Shown: positions 1 to 5,512 of the stretch, piece by piece
Numbering within the stretch: position 1 is the stretch's first letter
Layout of the letters: each line of letters starts with the position of its first letter
Source: DATJGF01 sp035495315
GTDB lineage: Bacteria > Verrucomicrobiota > Verrucomicrobiia > Limisphaerales > UBA8199
Assembly (NCBI GenBank): GCA_035495315.1
Contig: DATJGF010000135.1
Span: 1 to 5,706, forward strand
DNA length: 5,706 bases
Direction: 5' to 3'
The notes under the pieces: generated by a model
The model's input: the letters and a program-made list of their open reading frames with translations, nothing else
Told to the model about the DNA's origin: nothing
The model's database searches: none
Made by a program: the position numbers and the translations under genes

Positions 1-229
1 GCAGGCCTGCTTGACGCGTGTGGCGGGTGGCCTTGACATGCACGCCAGGCCCAGGAACCTCAAGCCGAATTTGCACGCGAAAAGCCGGTTTGGTTTCACG
101 TTGGTGTTCGAGGACCACGTCGGCGGCGGTTATTGCCGTCAGGGTCTGCAAGTGTTCGAGTTGTTCCTCGACATGCTGGTGCCAGGCAGCCTGGGCGTTG
201 AGGCTGAGGTAGCGCACGGTGGTTTTCAT
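1..229 (-). CDS. Ribosome hibernation-promoting factor (HPF/RaiA family), N-terminal 76 residues, cut by the left edge
   Basis: The 76 visible residues match the N-terminal domain of the HPF/YfiA (formerly 'sigma-54 modulation') family. They show a beta strand (MKTTVRYLSLN), an amphipathic helix with HVEEQLEHLQTL at about 19-30, a second strand AADVVLEHQRET at 35-46, and a third strand FRVQIRLEVPGPGVHV at 50-65. The family binds the 30S decoding and A-site region and inactivates or dimerises ribosomes in stationary phase. An in-frame TGA three codons upstream (about 236-238) makes the ATG at 227-229 the first available Met start. No good Shine-Dalgarno sequence lies just before it. Its ATG overlaps the TGA of a small upstream ORF as ATGA, so translation may be coupled. 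The C-terminus is outside the window, so short and long HPF types cannot be told apart. The family assignment is from pattern recognition only. Confidence 0.72.
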   Translation of the reverse strand, partial: MKTTVRYLSLNAQAAWHQHVEEQLEHLQTLTAITAADVVLEHQRETKPAFRVQIRLEVPGPGVHVKATRHTRQAGL

Positions 230-345
230 ATTCGTTCAGGTCCAGACCTGGCTTCCGACGGCCCAGACGTGCGGCACACTTCGGACAACCTCTTCAAATT
301 GCGTTTCATGATATGCATATTCAGCGCCCCTGTTTGGCGCGGCAT
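226..345 (-). CDS. Possible 39-aa ORF upstream of and overlapping the HPF-like gene
   Basis: This short ORF starts at the ATG at 343-345, behind a purine-rich GGGGGAAG (353-360) spaced 7 nt from the start, a much better ribosome-binding site than the downstream gene has. It ends in a TGA that overlaps the HPF-like ATG as ATGA. The product begins MPRQTGALNMHIMKRNLKRL, is basic in its middle, has one Cys and no membrane segment, and resembles no family I recognise. Internal ATGs at codons 10 and 13 are alternative starts. It could be a leader peptide that delivers ribosomes to the HPF start. It could equally be chance: the next frame is also open across this stretch, ending in a VWAVGSQVWT-like peptide. 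Size and lack of homology keep confidence low. Confidence 0.3.
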   Translation of the reverse strand: MPRQTGALNMHIMKRNLKRLSEVCRTSGPSEARSGPERI

Positions 346-445
346 CTTTTGTCTTCCCCCGTCAAGGTTGCTTGGCGCGTGCGCCATCACATCCTCGGCG
401 AACTAACATTCCATCTGAATATCCGCCTTGTGCTTCAAACCGTCT

Positions 446-463
446 ATCGGGGAAGTCCCCGAT
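446..463. repeat. Perfect short inverted repeat (hairpin or operator)
   Basis: The 18-base sequence atcggggaagtccccgat is an exact inverted repeat with 8-base arms around a 2-base centre. As RNA it would form a 7-bp GC-rich stem with a 4-base loop. No run of T follows on either strand, so it is a poor intrinsic terminator. A dimeric repressor site, an mRNA hairpin in the leader of the leftward unit, or an end of a decayed element are all possible. The structure is seen directly; the role is unknown. Confidence 0.5.
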
Positions 464-502
464 TCAAGAACAAGCCATGGCTCTTCCGTTGACTTCTGCT
501 AA

Positions 503-551
503 TCGTGAAATTCGTGTCATGCTCTGCGCTTGTGCCCCTTTGCGTCTTTGC
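503..551. repeat. Degenerate tandem short repeats, candidate dispersed intergenic repeat
   Basis: Two nonamers, tcgtgaaat (503-511) and tcgtgtcat (512-520), run directly into four octamers in phase: tgctctgc (520-527), gcttgtgc (528-535), ccctttgc (536-543) and gtctttgc (544-551). On the minus strand the last part reads gcaaagacgcaaagg. From memory, this looks like intergenic sequence that recurs in planctomycete and verrucomicrobial genomes, often mis-called as small ORFs; I cannot verify that here. The period-8 structure itself is visible. The role, whether mobile remnant, structured RNA or slippage product, is unknown. Confidence 0.45.
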
Positions 552-659
552 ATTTCCCACCCTAATTTCCGCTCAACTTCTCCGCTGACCAAAAACCTCC
601 TGCGCAGTGGGCCACCCCATTGACGAATCTCAAAAATCCGGGAGGTTTGATCCGCTGCT

Positions 660-710
660 GATTGGCTAATCGGTAGTAAAATGATTAGGCCGCGCACTCG
701 ATTAACTAAT
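660..710 (+). promoter_or_regulatory. Possible operator or promoter region of the 108-aa gene
   Basis: Two similar 11-mers, gattggctaat (660-670) and gattaactaat (700-710), differ at two positions and start exactly 40 bases apart, with a third gatta at 683-687 between them. A TAAAAT at 677-682 could be a -10 element, but no acceptable -35 sits 16-18 bases upstream. The location just ahead of the ribosome-binding site suits a regulatory site. The evidence is composition and position only, and the region is A+T rich enough for such matches by chance. Confidence 0.22.
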
Positions 711-713
711 AAT

Positions 714-722
714 GGAGAGGAG
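714..722 (+). promoter_or_regulatory. Ribosome-binding site that sets the start of the 108-aa gene
   Basis: GGAGAGGAG ends 6 bases before the ATG at 729-731. An in-frame ATG at 681 would give 16 more residues, but it has no comparable site and would place this strong Shine-Dalgarno sequence inside the coding region. The 729 start is therefore preferred. Confidence 0.7.
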
Positions 723-728
723 TACAAT

Positions 729-1055
729 ATGGTGCTCAGATTCGAGGTAAATCAGGCTGAGGCATTCCGCCAGGGCGTCAACGTTGAAAAGTCCACTAAC
801 CACCTTGAAATTGATCCATCCAGGCTTCCCGAGGAGGAACGCAATCTCATTGCCGATAGATTGACCGGTATTGACGTTTGCTGGTTGCAGGTGGACAACT
901 ACCACAACGTTATGAAGGCGAAATCAAATTACGACGACGATGTCAGACATCGGATTGTCGCAAAACTTCCAACGTACGAAGCTTTGTTGGAAGCGATCAG
1001 GGCAAACCAAGTCGAAATTGAGGCCGAGTTGGGAAAGAAGCCAAAAGTGGTTTGA
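729..1055 (+). CDS. Hypothetical protein, 108 aa, unknown function
   Basis: A complete small gene with a strong ribosome-binding site at 714-722, beginning MVLRFEVNQAEAFRQG and ending GKKPKVV. The product is hydrophilic and charged, with no signal peptide or membrane segment. Visible elements are a probable N-terminal strand (2-8), a helix-prone stretch with DPSRLPEEERNLIADRL around 29-45, a GIDVCWLQVD strand around 47-56 with the only Cys, an acidic patch (YDDD, 68-71), and a C-terminal helix TYEALLEAIRANQVEIEAEL at 82-101. I do not recognise the family. It has the compact, alpha/beta look of small accessory or phage/plasmid-type hypotheticals. It is convergent with atpG, 56 bases apart, and looks richer in A+T than the ATPase genes, so it is probably unrelated to that operon and may have a different origin. 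The protein-like composition and ribosome-binding site make it likely real. Confidence 0.68.
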   Translation: MVLRFEVNQAEAFRQGVNVEKSTNHLEIDPSRLPEEERNLIADRLTGIDVCWLQVDNYHNVMKAKSNYDDDVRHRIVAKLPTYEALLEAIRANQVEIEAELGKKPKVV

Positions 1056-1111
1056 CTGGATACCGAGGTTGAACGCCGTGTAAAGAACCCCGTCTCCGCA
1101 CCCACGCAACC
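1056..1111. other. Convergent intergenic gap with a weak inverted repeat
   Basis: These 56 bases separate the stop codons of the 108-aa gene and atpG. A 7-base inverted repeat, gaggttg (1065-1071) against caacctc (1107-1113), spans the gap and reaches into the atpG stop. The loop is 35 bases and no T-run follows on either strand, so this is not a convincing intrinsic terminator. How the two converging transcripts end is not apparent. Confidence 0.25.
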
Positions 1112-2074
1112 TCAACCTGAAAAGCCCGCGGCCGCTTCGCGTGCGCCAGCACCGCCGTCACCCGCGAGTCCATCTTCACCACCGCGCCGCGGCTTAGCCA
1201 ACGCCTCAAAGCCGCAGACCACGTCGAAAAGCTCCTCGTCTATTCCGCTCTGTCGCAAACGGTGGAATGTGCCCTGGAGAGTCTCCAGCAGCTCGTCGAT
1301 GTTCTTATCGGCGCGTTCCATCGCCGCTAAGCGGCTCGCGTTTTCGCTCGTGAGGGATTCGGCGCACGCCCGAAAAAGTGAGATGAAAAGATATTCGCGG
1401 ATGAGCGCGCGCAAAGTCGCGGTGCTGCCGCCCATGATCTCGGGCACGAGCTTCGTCGGCCAGGGGGCCTTCGCCAGACCTTGTTCCCATTGCGTGTCGA
1501 GCGGCAACAATCGCTGGCTGACAGGCTCATAGAGTGCGCCGGATCGCGGGCGGTTATGAAAGACATAAACCCGCGCATAGCCGACTTCGGCCCGATACCC
1601 TTCGCTGGCGATTTGAATCTGCCCGACGAGCGGGGTGATGGCCTTCACCGAATTCGGCACTGGAAAGAGTCCCACGGGCGGCAAGCCTGCGTCGGCAAGG
1701 CGCACGTGAACACGCTCACCGACGGCCCAGACGCGCGGCTTGCCCGGCAGAGCTTCGAGCGTCTTAATCGCATAATCGGCCACCACGTCATTAAACTGGC
1801 CCACCAACCCCTGGTCGGATCCGAAAACGACCGCGCCAATCGAACCCGCATCGCTTTCTCCTTTCCCCTCGACCATCAATCCTTCTGGCGCGCGTTTCCG
1901 AAAGCACGCGCCCAATCCCAACTCAACGGTCCGATAGTAGTCGGTCAGAGAGCGCACGGATTTCTCATATTGCCCGATGCTCGACGCGGCCAGGGCTTTC
2001 ATCGTGCGAACGACAGATTGAAGCTCACCCGCACTGCTTATTTTTCGTCGCAGGCTCACCATAGTGTCGCTCAT
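1112..2074 (-). CDS. atpG: N-ATPase subunit gamma
   Basis: This is the central rotor shaft linking the c-ring to the alpha3beta3 head. The 320-residue product starts MSDTMVSLRRKISSAGELQS, the N-terminal helix of the antiparallel coiled coil (about 1-55). The gamma-specific GSDQGLVGQFN (85-95) opens the Rossmann-like middle domain. The conserved C-terminal helix includes LTSENASRLAAM (241-252) and runs to about 292. The start has a good AAGGAG ribosome-binding site (2080-2085) inside the end of atpA, and the ATG overlaps the atpA stop as ATGA, implying coupled translation. The length exceeds the usual 285-295 because of a 27-residue Gly/Ala/Arg-rich tail (294-320) after GFEALA. That tail has no family counterpart that I know and lies in unusually GC-rich, low-complexity DNA; it may be a read-through extension from a lost stop codon. 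This is the last gene of the operon. Confidence 0.93.
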   Translation of the reverse strand: MSDTMVSLRRKISSAGELQSVVRTMKALAASSIGQYEKSVRSLTDYYRTVELGLGACFRKRAPEGLMVEGKGESDAGSIGAVVFGSDQGLVGQFNDVVADYAIKTLEALPGKPRVWAVGERVHVRLADAGLPPVGLFPVPNSVKAITPLVGQIQIASEGYRAEVGYARVYVFHNRPRSGALYEPVSQRLLPLDTQWEQGLAKAPWPTKLVPEIMGGSTATLRALIREYLFISLFRACAESLTSENASRLAAMERADKNIDELLETLQGTFHRLRQSGIDEELFDVVCGFEALAKPRRGGEDGLAGDGGAGAREAAAGFSG

Positions 2075-3687
2075 GACTTCTCCTTATCCGCCGCTTTGGG
2101 TTCAGACTGAGCCGGCTGCGATTTGGGTTTCAGCCTGTTCTCGGTTTTGAATTCCGGTTCGGGTTGGAAATGGGCCAGCGCCCGACGAGCGACCTCGGTA
2201 ATCGCTTGACGATCCTCGTGACTTAATTCCAGAGCCCCTTCCAATCGCGCGCATACCGCCGCCGGAATGCAGGCTGCCGCCTGCTGAACGGAGTGCTCGG
2301 CGTCTTTCATCCGGTCAAGCGGTACGTGGTCGAAGAATCCCGCCGTCAACGCCAGCAAAACGGCAATTTGTGCCGGTACGGACACCGGGGCGCCGTCTGT
2401 CTGCTTGAGGCAGGCTCTAATTCGCCGTCCATGTTCAATGATCTTGCGAGTGTCTTCATCCAGGCGGGCGCCGAACCGGGCAAAGGTTTCGAGTTCTTCG
2501 AACTGCGCGTAGGCAAGCTTTAGGTCGCCAGCCACCACACGGTAGGCTGCCCGCTGCGCCTTGCCGCCAACTCGCGAAACGGATTTGCCCACATCGACCG
2601 CGGGCAGCGCCCCTAAATCGAAGAGCGACGGTGAGAGATAGATCTGCCCATCGGTGATAGAGATGAGATTGGTCGGAATGTATGCAGCTATGTTCTGCGC
2701 TTCGGTTTCGATGATGGGCAGGGCGGTGAGCGATCCGCCGCCGAGTTCCTTGCGCAGGTGGGTTGCACGTTCCAGCAGGCGCGAATGAATGTAGAAAATG
2801 TCGCCCGGGAACGCCTCCCGTCCGGGAGGACGCCGAAGCAGGAGGGAAAGCTCACGATAGGCTTGGGCGTGCTGCGTGAGATCATCGTAAACGATCAGCA
2901 CGTCATGACCTGTTTCCATAAAATGCTCGGCAATGCTGGTCGCGGCATAAGGAGCGATGTAGGCTAGCCCGGGCGCATCGTTGCCTTCGGCGACAACGAC
3001 CACCGTGTAATCCAGCGCGCGTCTTTCGCGAAGGGTGGCCACGACCTTGGCGACCGCGGAAGCTTGCCGGCCAATGGCGCAATACACACAGAGCACATTC
3101 TTCCCGCGCTGATTCAGGATGGTATCAAGGCCGATTGCCGTCTTGCCCGTCTGGCGATCTCCCAGAATCAATTCCCGCTGGCCACGTCCGATTGGAATGA
3201 GCGCATCGATGACCTTAAGACCGGTCTGGAGCGGCACCGTGACCGGCGCGCGATCCATGATTGGGGCCGCAGGGCGTTCGATGGGCAAACGCTCGCCGGC
3301 AGGCAATGGTCCGTCGCCATCGAGCGGCCGGCCGAGGGGGTCTATGACGCGTCCCAACAATCCGTCGCCTACCGCCACATCCATGACTCGGCCTGTCCGC
3401 GTCACCTCATCGCCTGCGCGGAGGTCTTGATGCCCGCCCAGCAGTACGACGCCGATTTCCTCCTCGTCCACGTTGAACGCGATTCCAAACGCACCGCTGG
3501 AAAACTCAAGAAGCTCCTCGAAGCCGGCACCTGGGAGGCCTGAGACTTTGGCGATGCCCGTCGAAACGCTCGTGATGGTTCCCACCTCTTGTGGTGTAAG
3601 TTGCGGCGTGAAGGAAGCCCGGACCTCGCATATTCCGGCGAACACGTGATCAAAGACGCTCCGCAAGCTTTCAGGCGCAGCACTCAT
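2071..3687 (-). CDS. atpA: N-ATPase subunit alpha
   Basis: The 538-residue product is the non-catalytic nucleotide-binding subunit of the alpha3beta3 hexamer. The beta-barrel domain is near 33-100 (EVGTITSVSTGIAKVSGLPG at 34-53). The Walker A loop GDRQTGKT is at 176-183 with Lys182; the Gln after the Arg is typical of alpha rather than beta. Walker B, DVLIVYDD, is at 262-269. The ATP synthase alpha/beta signature PAVDVGKSVS is at 362-371, followed directly by the expected arginine finger Arg372 that reaches into the neighbouring beta catalytic site. The helical C-terminal domain follows to about 507. A tail of about 30 residues (508-538) rich in Pro, Glu and Lys ends the protein. The ATG overlaps the atpF stop by 4 nt (ATGA), with only a weak AAAGAG upstream, so coupling to atpF probably drives initiation. 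Residues needed for nucleotide binding all look intact. Confidence 0.96.
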   Translation of the reverse strand: MSAAPESLRSVFDHVFAGICEVRASFTPQLTPQEVGTITSVSTGIAKVSGLPGAGFEELLEFSSGAFGIAFNVDEEEIGVVLLGGHQDLRAGDEVTRTGRVMDVAVGDGLLGRVIDPLGRPLDGDGPLPAGERLPIERPAAPIMDRAPVTVPLQTGLKVIDALIPIGRGQRELILGDRQTGKTAIGLDTILNQRGKNVLCVYCAIGRQASAVAKVVATLRERRALDYTVVVVAEGNDAPGLAYIAPYAATSIAEHFMETGHDVLIVYDDLTQHAQAYRELSLLLRRPPGREAFPGDIFYIHSRLLERATHLRKELGGGSLTALPIIETEAQNIAAYIPTNLISITDGQIYLSPSLFDLGALPAVDVGKSVSRVGGKAQRAAYRVVAGDLKLAYAQFEELETFARFGARLDEDTRKIIEHGRRIRACLKQTDGAPVSVPAQIAVLLALTAGFFDHVPLDRMKDAEHSVQQAAACIPAAVCARLEGALELSHEDRQAITEVARRALAHFQPEPEFKTENRLKPKSQPAQSEPKAADKEKS

Positions 3688-4505
3688 TGACTCTTTGGTT
3701 CACGATTCGTTTCGTCGGGTTCGGGCTCGGCTTTGACTTCATGTTTGTCCTTCCCATTAAGAAGCTCGCCCACGTCCTCTTCCATCGACGCAAGATAACT
3801 TGAGATGCTCCAGGACACTTTTTGGCCGTTCGCGCTGAGTTCGATTCCGCTGACCAGGTCGGGCGCCGTCTCGAACCGGACGTGGACGTCAGCCGAGAAG
3901 GTTTCGTTGAGCGCCTTTTGTATCGCCACGCGCTCTTGCCCGGGCAGCTCGAACGCGCTGCGCACGAGCGCGGGGCTGGATGCCGTCTTAAGGGCATCCG
4001 CGAGATCTGCTTTTGCCTTGCCGTCCATAGTGCGCAGGCGGCGCGTGAAGACTTCGCCCAGGCGCTCTTCTAAACTCGTCGTGGCCAGATCCATCAGCGC
4101 CTTTCGTGCAATGGCAAACACCTCCTCCTGCATCCGCCGGCCGATAGCCAGTTTTAGATTATGCGCATCTTTAACGAGCGTTTCGTGCCGTTTGGCACTT
4201 AGCGCGTCGGCCGCTTTTCGCGCTTCGTCAAGGAGCCGCTGACGCTCATTCTTCGCTTCGTCTGTTGCCTTGCTTAGCAGTGCCGCGCGCTGCTGGTCGA
4301 ACTCTTCGTTCTTATACTGGAACTCGTCGCGTTCTCTCTTGGCTTCGGCCTTTTTCGCGTCGGCGTCCGCGAGTTCCGCCGCGATCCGTTTTTCCCGCGC
4401 ATCAATTGCATTCAGGATGGGTTTGTAAAGAAAGCGCTTCATCAGCCATACCAGGATGAGGAAGTTGAGCGTTTGTGCCCCGACGGTGAACCAGTCGATC
4501 AGCAT
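3684..4505 (-). CDS. atpF: N-ATPase subunit b with delta-like C-terminal domain
   Basis: This is the peripheral stator arm. It has one N-terminal membrane segment (about 7-26, TVGAQTLNFLILVWLMKRFL), then a long charged alpha-helical region (about 34-135, rich in Ala, Glu, Lys and Arg) typical of b-subunit coiled coils. At 273 residues it is well above the roughly 155-175 of ordinary b. Residues about 175-245 resemble the C-terminal domain of F-type delta/OSCP: a FELPGQERVAIQKALNETF helix, an SADVHVRFETAPDLVSGIEL strand pair, then KVSWSISSYLASMEEDV. Since no atpH gene is present, this protein probably anchors the arm to the top of F1 itself. It ends in an acidic Pro/Glu/Lys tail (257-273). The ATG lies 3 nt after the atpE stop, with AGGAAAG about 8 bases upstream. 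The fold of the delta-like part is my inference from the pattern. Confidence 0.9.
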   Translation of the reverse strand: MLIDWFTVGAQTLNFLILVWLMKRFLYKPILNAIDAREKRIAAELADADAKKAEAKRERDEFQYKNEEFDQQRAALLSKATDEAKNERQRLLDEARKAADALSAKRHETLVKDAHNLKLAIGRRMQEEVFAIARKALMDLATTSLEERLGEVFTRRLRTMDGKAKADLADALKTASSPALVRSAFELPGQERVAIQKALNETFSADVHVRFETAPDLVSGIELSANGQKVSWSISSYLASMEEDVGELLNGKDKHEVKAEPEPDETNREPKSQ

Positions 4506-4508
4506 GAG

Positions 4509-4790
4509 TTACTTTCCTGTCGCCTGGACAATAGCGTGGTTCCAGAATGGGTTGGCGAAAATGAGAATCATCGATACCACGAAACAATAGATGGCCGTGG
4601 ACTCGATCATCGCCAGACCGACAAACAGCGTCCGTGTGATGGTGGCAGAAGCGTCCGGTTGTTGGGCCAGCGCAGTGAGCGCCGTGGAGACCGAACGACC
4701 CTCGCCGAGAGCCGGACACATACACCCCATGCTGGTCGTGAGACCGGCGGTAACGATTGAGGCAACTGCGATGAGGGTCATGCTATCCAT
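4509..4790 (-). CDS. atpE: N-ATPase subunit c (rotor ring)
   Basis: The 93-residue hairpin of two membrane helices (about 5-28 and 54-80), joined by the polar loop around AQQPD (42-46), forms the ion-carrying c-ring. The ion-binding Glu63 lies in MIESTAIYCF. Aligned by eye with the Ilyobacter tartaricus c subunit, the sodium ligand set is Glu63, Ser64, Thr65 and Tyr68, with Glu30 (in ALGEGRS) where that protein has Gln32. This gives a two-carboxylate site like that described for Fusobacterium nucleatum. First-helix glycine-motif positions are occupied by Cys23 and Cys25 (GCMCPALGEG), which is unusual. Start: ATG at 4788-4790 after AGGAAG, 14 nt from the atpB stop; Met4 is a less likely alternative. 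Whether the ion is Na+ or H+ cannot be settled from the motif. Confidence 0.95.
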   Translation of the reverse strand: MDSMTLIAVASIVTAGLTTSMGCMCPALGEGRSVSTALTALAQQPDASATITRTLFVGLAMIESTAIYCFVVSMILIFANPFWNHAIVQATGK

Positions 4791-4804
4791 AATACTTCCT
4801 TTGG

Positions 4805-5512
4805 TTAATTCGGTGCGTTTTCAAGTTTGGGCGGCTTAGGCTCGGGCTTGCGAGTGCGTGTGGCGGCCGCGATGTAAACCGCAGCCAGGATGGTGAATAT
4901 ATAGGCCTGCACCATGCCGGTGAGCAGGCCAAGCGCCGTCATGACGATTGGAAATATGAATGGGGTGATTGTGAGCAAAATACCTATAATCATGGCCCCG
5001 CTCATCATATTGCCGAACAGGCGGACGGCCAGGGCCAGTGTGCGCGAAAGCTCGCTGATAATGTTAAATGGCAGCATGATGAACGTTGGTTCCACATAAG
5101 ATTTGAGATAGCCCCCCATCCCCTGGTCTTGGATGCCGAATAGCGGCACCGCCACGAACACGCACAACGCTAGTGCCGCGGTGGTCGAGAGCGAGGCTGT
5201 GGGCGGCTCGTAGCCGGGAACGACAGTGAAGAGGCTGGCCGTGGCGACGAACAGGAAGAGCGTGCCCAGAAAACCGACATACTTCTTTGGGCGGCTTAGG
5301 CCGACATCTTCGATTTGTTTCTCGATAGCAGTGACGACGATTTCCAGAAAGTTCTGCCAGCGGGAACGTTTCAGACCCGTGGAAAGTTTTCGCGTAATGA
5401 GCTTTGAACCGACGGCCAGCACGACCATCACTCCCCACGTGAACACAATGGTAGCGTTGAGTTTAAGAAACCCGTTTTGCCAATAGATGATCTGGTCGGG
5501 ACTAAGGCGCAT
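4805..5512 (-). CDS. atpB: N-ATPase subunit a
   Basis: The membrane stator subunit provides the two ion half-channels facing the c-ring. The 235-residue product has about five or six hydrophobic segments (roughly 18-36, 78-98, 110-126, 144-165, 170-194, 197-217). The essential stator arginine is Arg164 in ALAVRLFGNMMSG, matching E. coli Arg210. Gln202 in GMVQAYIF matches E. coli Gln252. The position of E. coli Glu219 is Ala173 here, so the half-channel polar residues differ from the enterobacterial enzyme. The C-terminus carries a Lys/Pro-rich tail (219-235). GGGAGGT (5518-5524) lies 5 nt upstream of the ATG, and the gene overlaps the end of atpR by 11 nt, supporting the start chosen. It is shorter than the 270-residue E. 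coli protein, mainly at the N-terminus. Confidence 0.94.
   Translation of the reverse strand: MRLSPDQIIYWQNGFLKLNATIVFTWGVMVVLAVGSKLITRKLSTGLKRSRWQNFLEIVVTAIEKQIEDVGLSRPKKYVGFLGTLFLFVATASLFTVVPGYEPPTASLSTTAALALCVFVAVPLFGIQDQGMGGYLKSYVEPTFIMLPFNIISELSRTLALAVRLFGNMMSGAMIIGILLTITPFIFPIVMTALGLLTGMVQAYIFTILAAVYIAAATRTRKPEPKPPKLENAPN

Larger units (their letters stand above)
346..728. other. Intergenic region without a convincing gene
   Basis: This 383-base stretch separates the leftward HPF-like unit from the rightward 108-aa gene, so it should hold divergent promoters. ORFs that cross it on both strands have no ribosome-binding site of note, no domain and repeat-like protein sequence, and I treat them as spurious. 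It contains a perfect inverted repeat (446-463), tandem degenerate nonamers and octamers (503-551) and a pair of similar 11-mers (660-670 and 700-710). A TTGACG lies at 620-625 and a TAAAAT at 677-682, but they are not at a normal -35/-10 distance and I do not call a promoter from them. Confidence 0.6.

Noticed and set aside
11..406. 131-codon plus-strand frame at the left edge
   Set aside because: It is antisense to the HPF-like gene over more than half its length and has no ribosome-binding site or family features.
620..682. TTGACG (620-625) and TAAAAT (677-682) as a sigma-70 promoter
   Set aside because: The 51-base distance between them is far outside the 16-18 base spacing needed, and neither has a proper partner.
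464..727. 87-codon minus-strand frame
   Set aside because: Its sequence comes from the intergenic octamer repeats and it has no initiation signal.
1065..1113. Possible bidirectional terminator between the 108-aa gene and atpG
   Set aside because: The stem is only 7 bp with a 35-base loop and no T-run on either strand; kept only as a weak inverted repeat.
1481..2110. 209-codon open frame on the plus strand
   Set aside because: It lies antisense to atpG, whose family match is certain, and has no ribosome-binding site or domain; it is a product of codon bias.
3064..3543. 159-codon open frame on the plus strand
   Set aside because: It is antisense to the Walker A and beta-barrel regions of atpA and its translation has no recognisable family features.
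3805..4242. 145-codon open frame on the plus strand
   Set aside because: It is antisense to atpF; the Ser/Arg-rich translation is the complement of an Ala/Glu/Lys/Arg-rich coiled coil.
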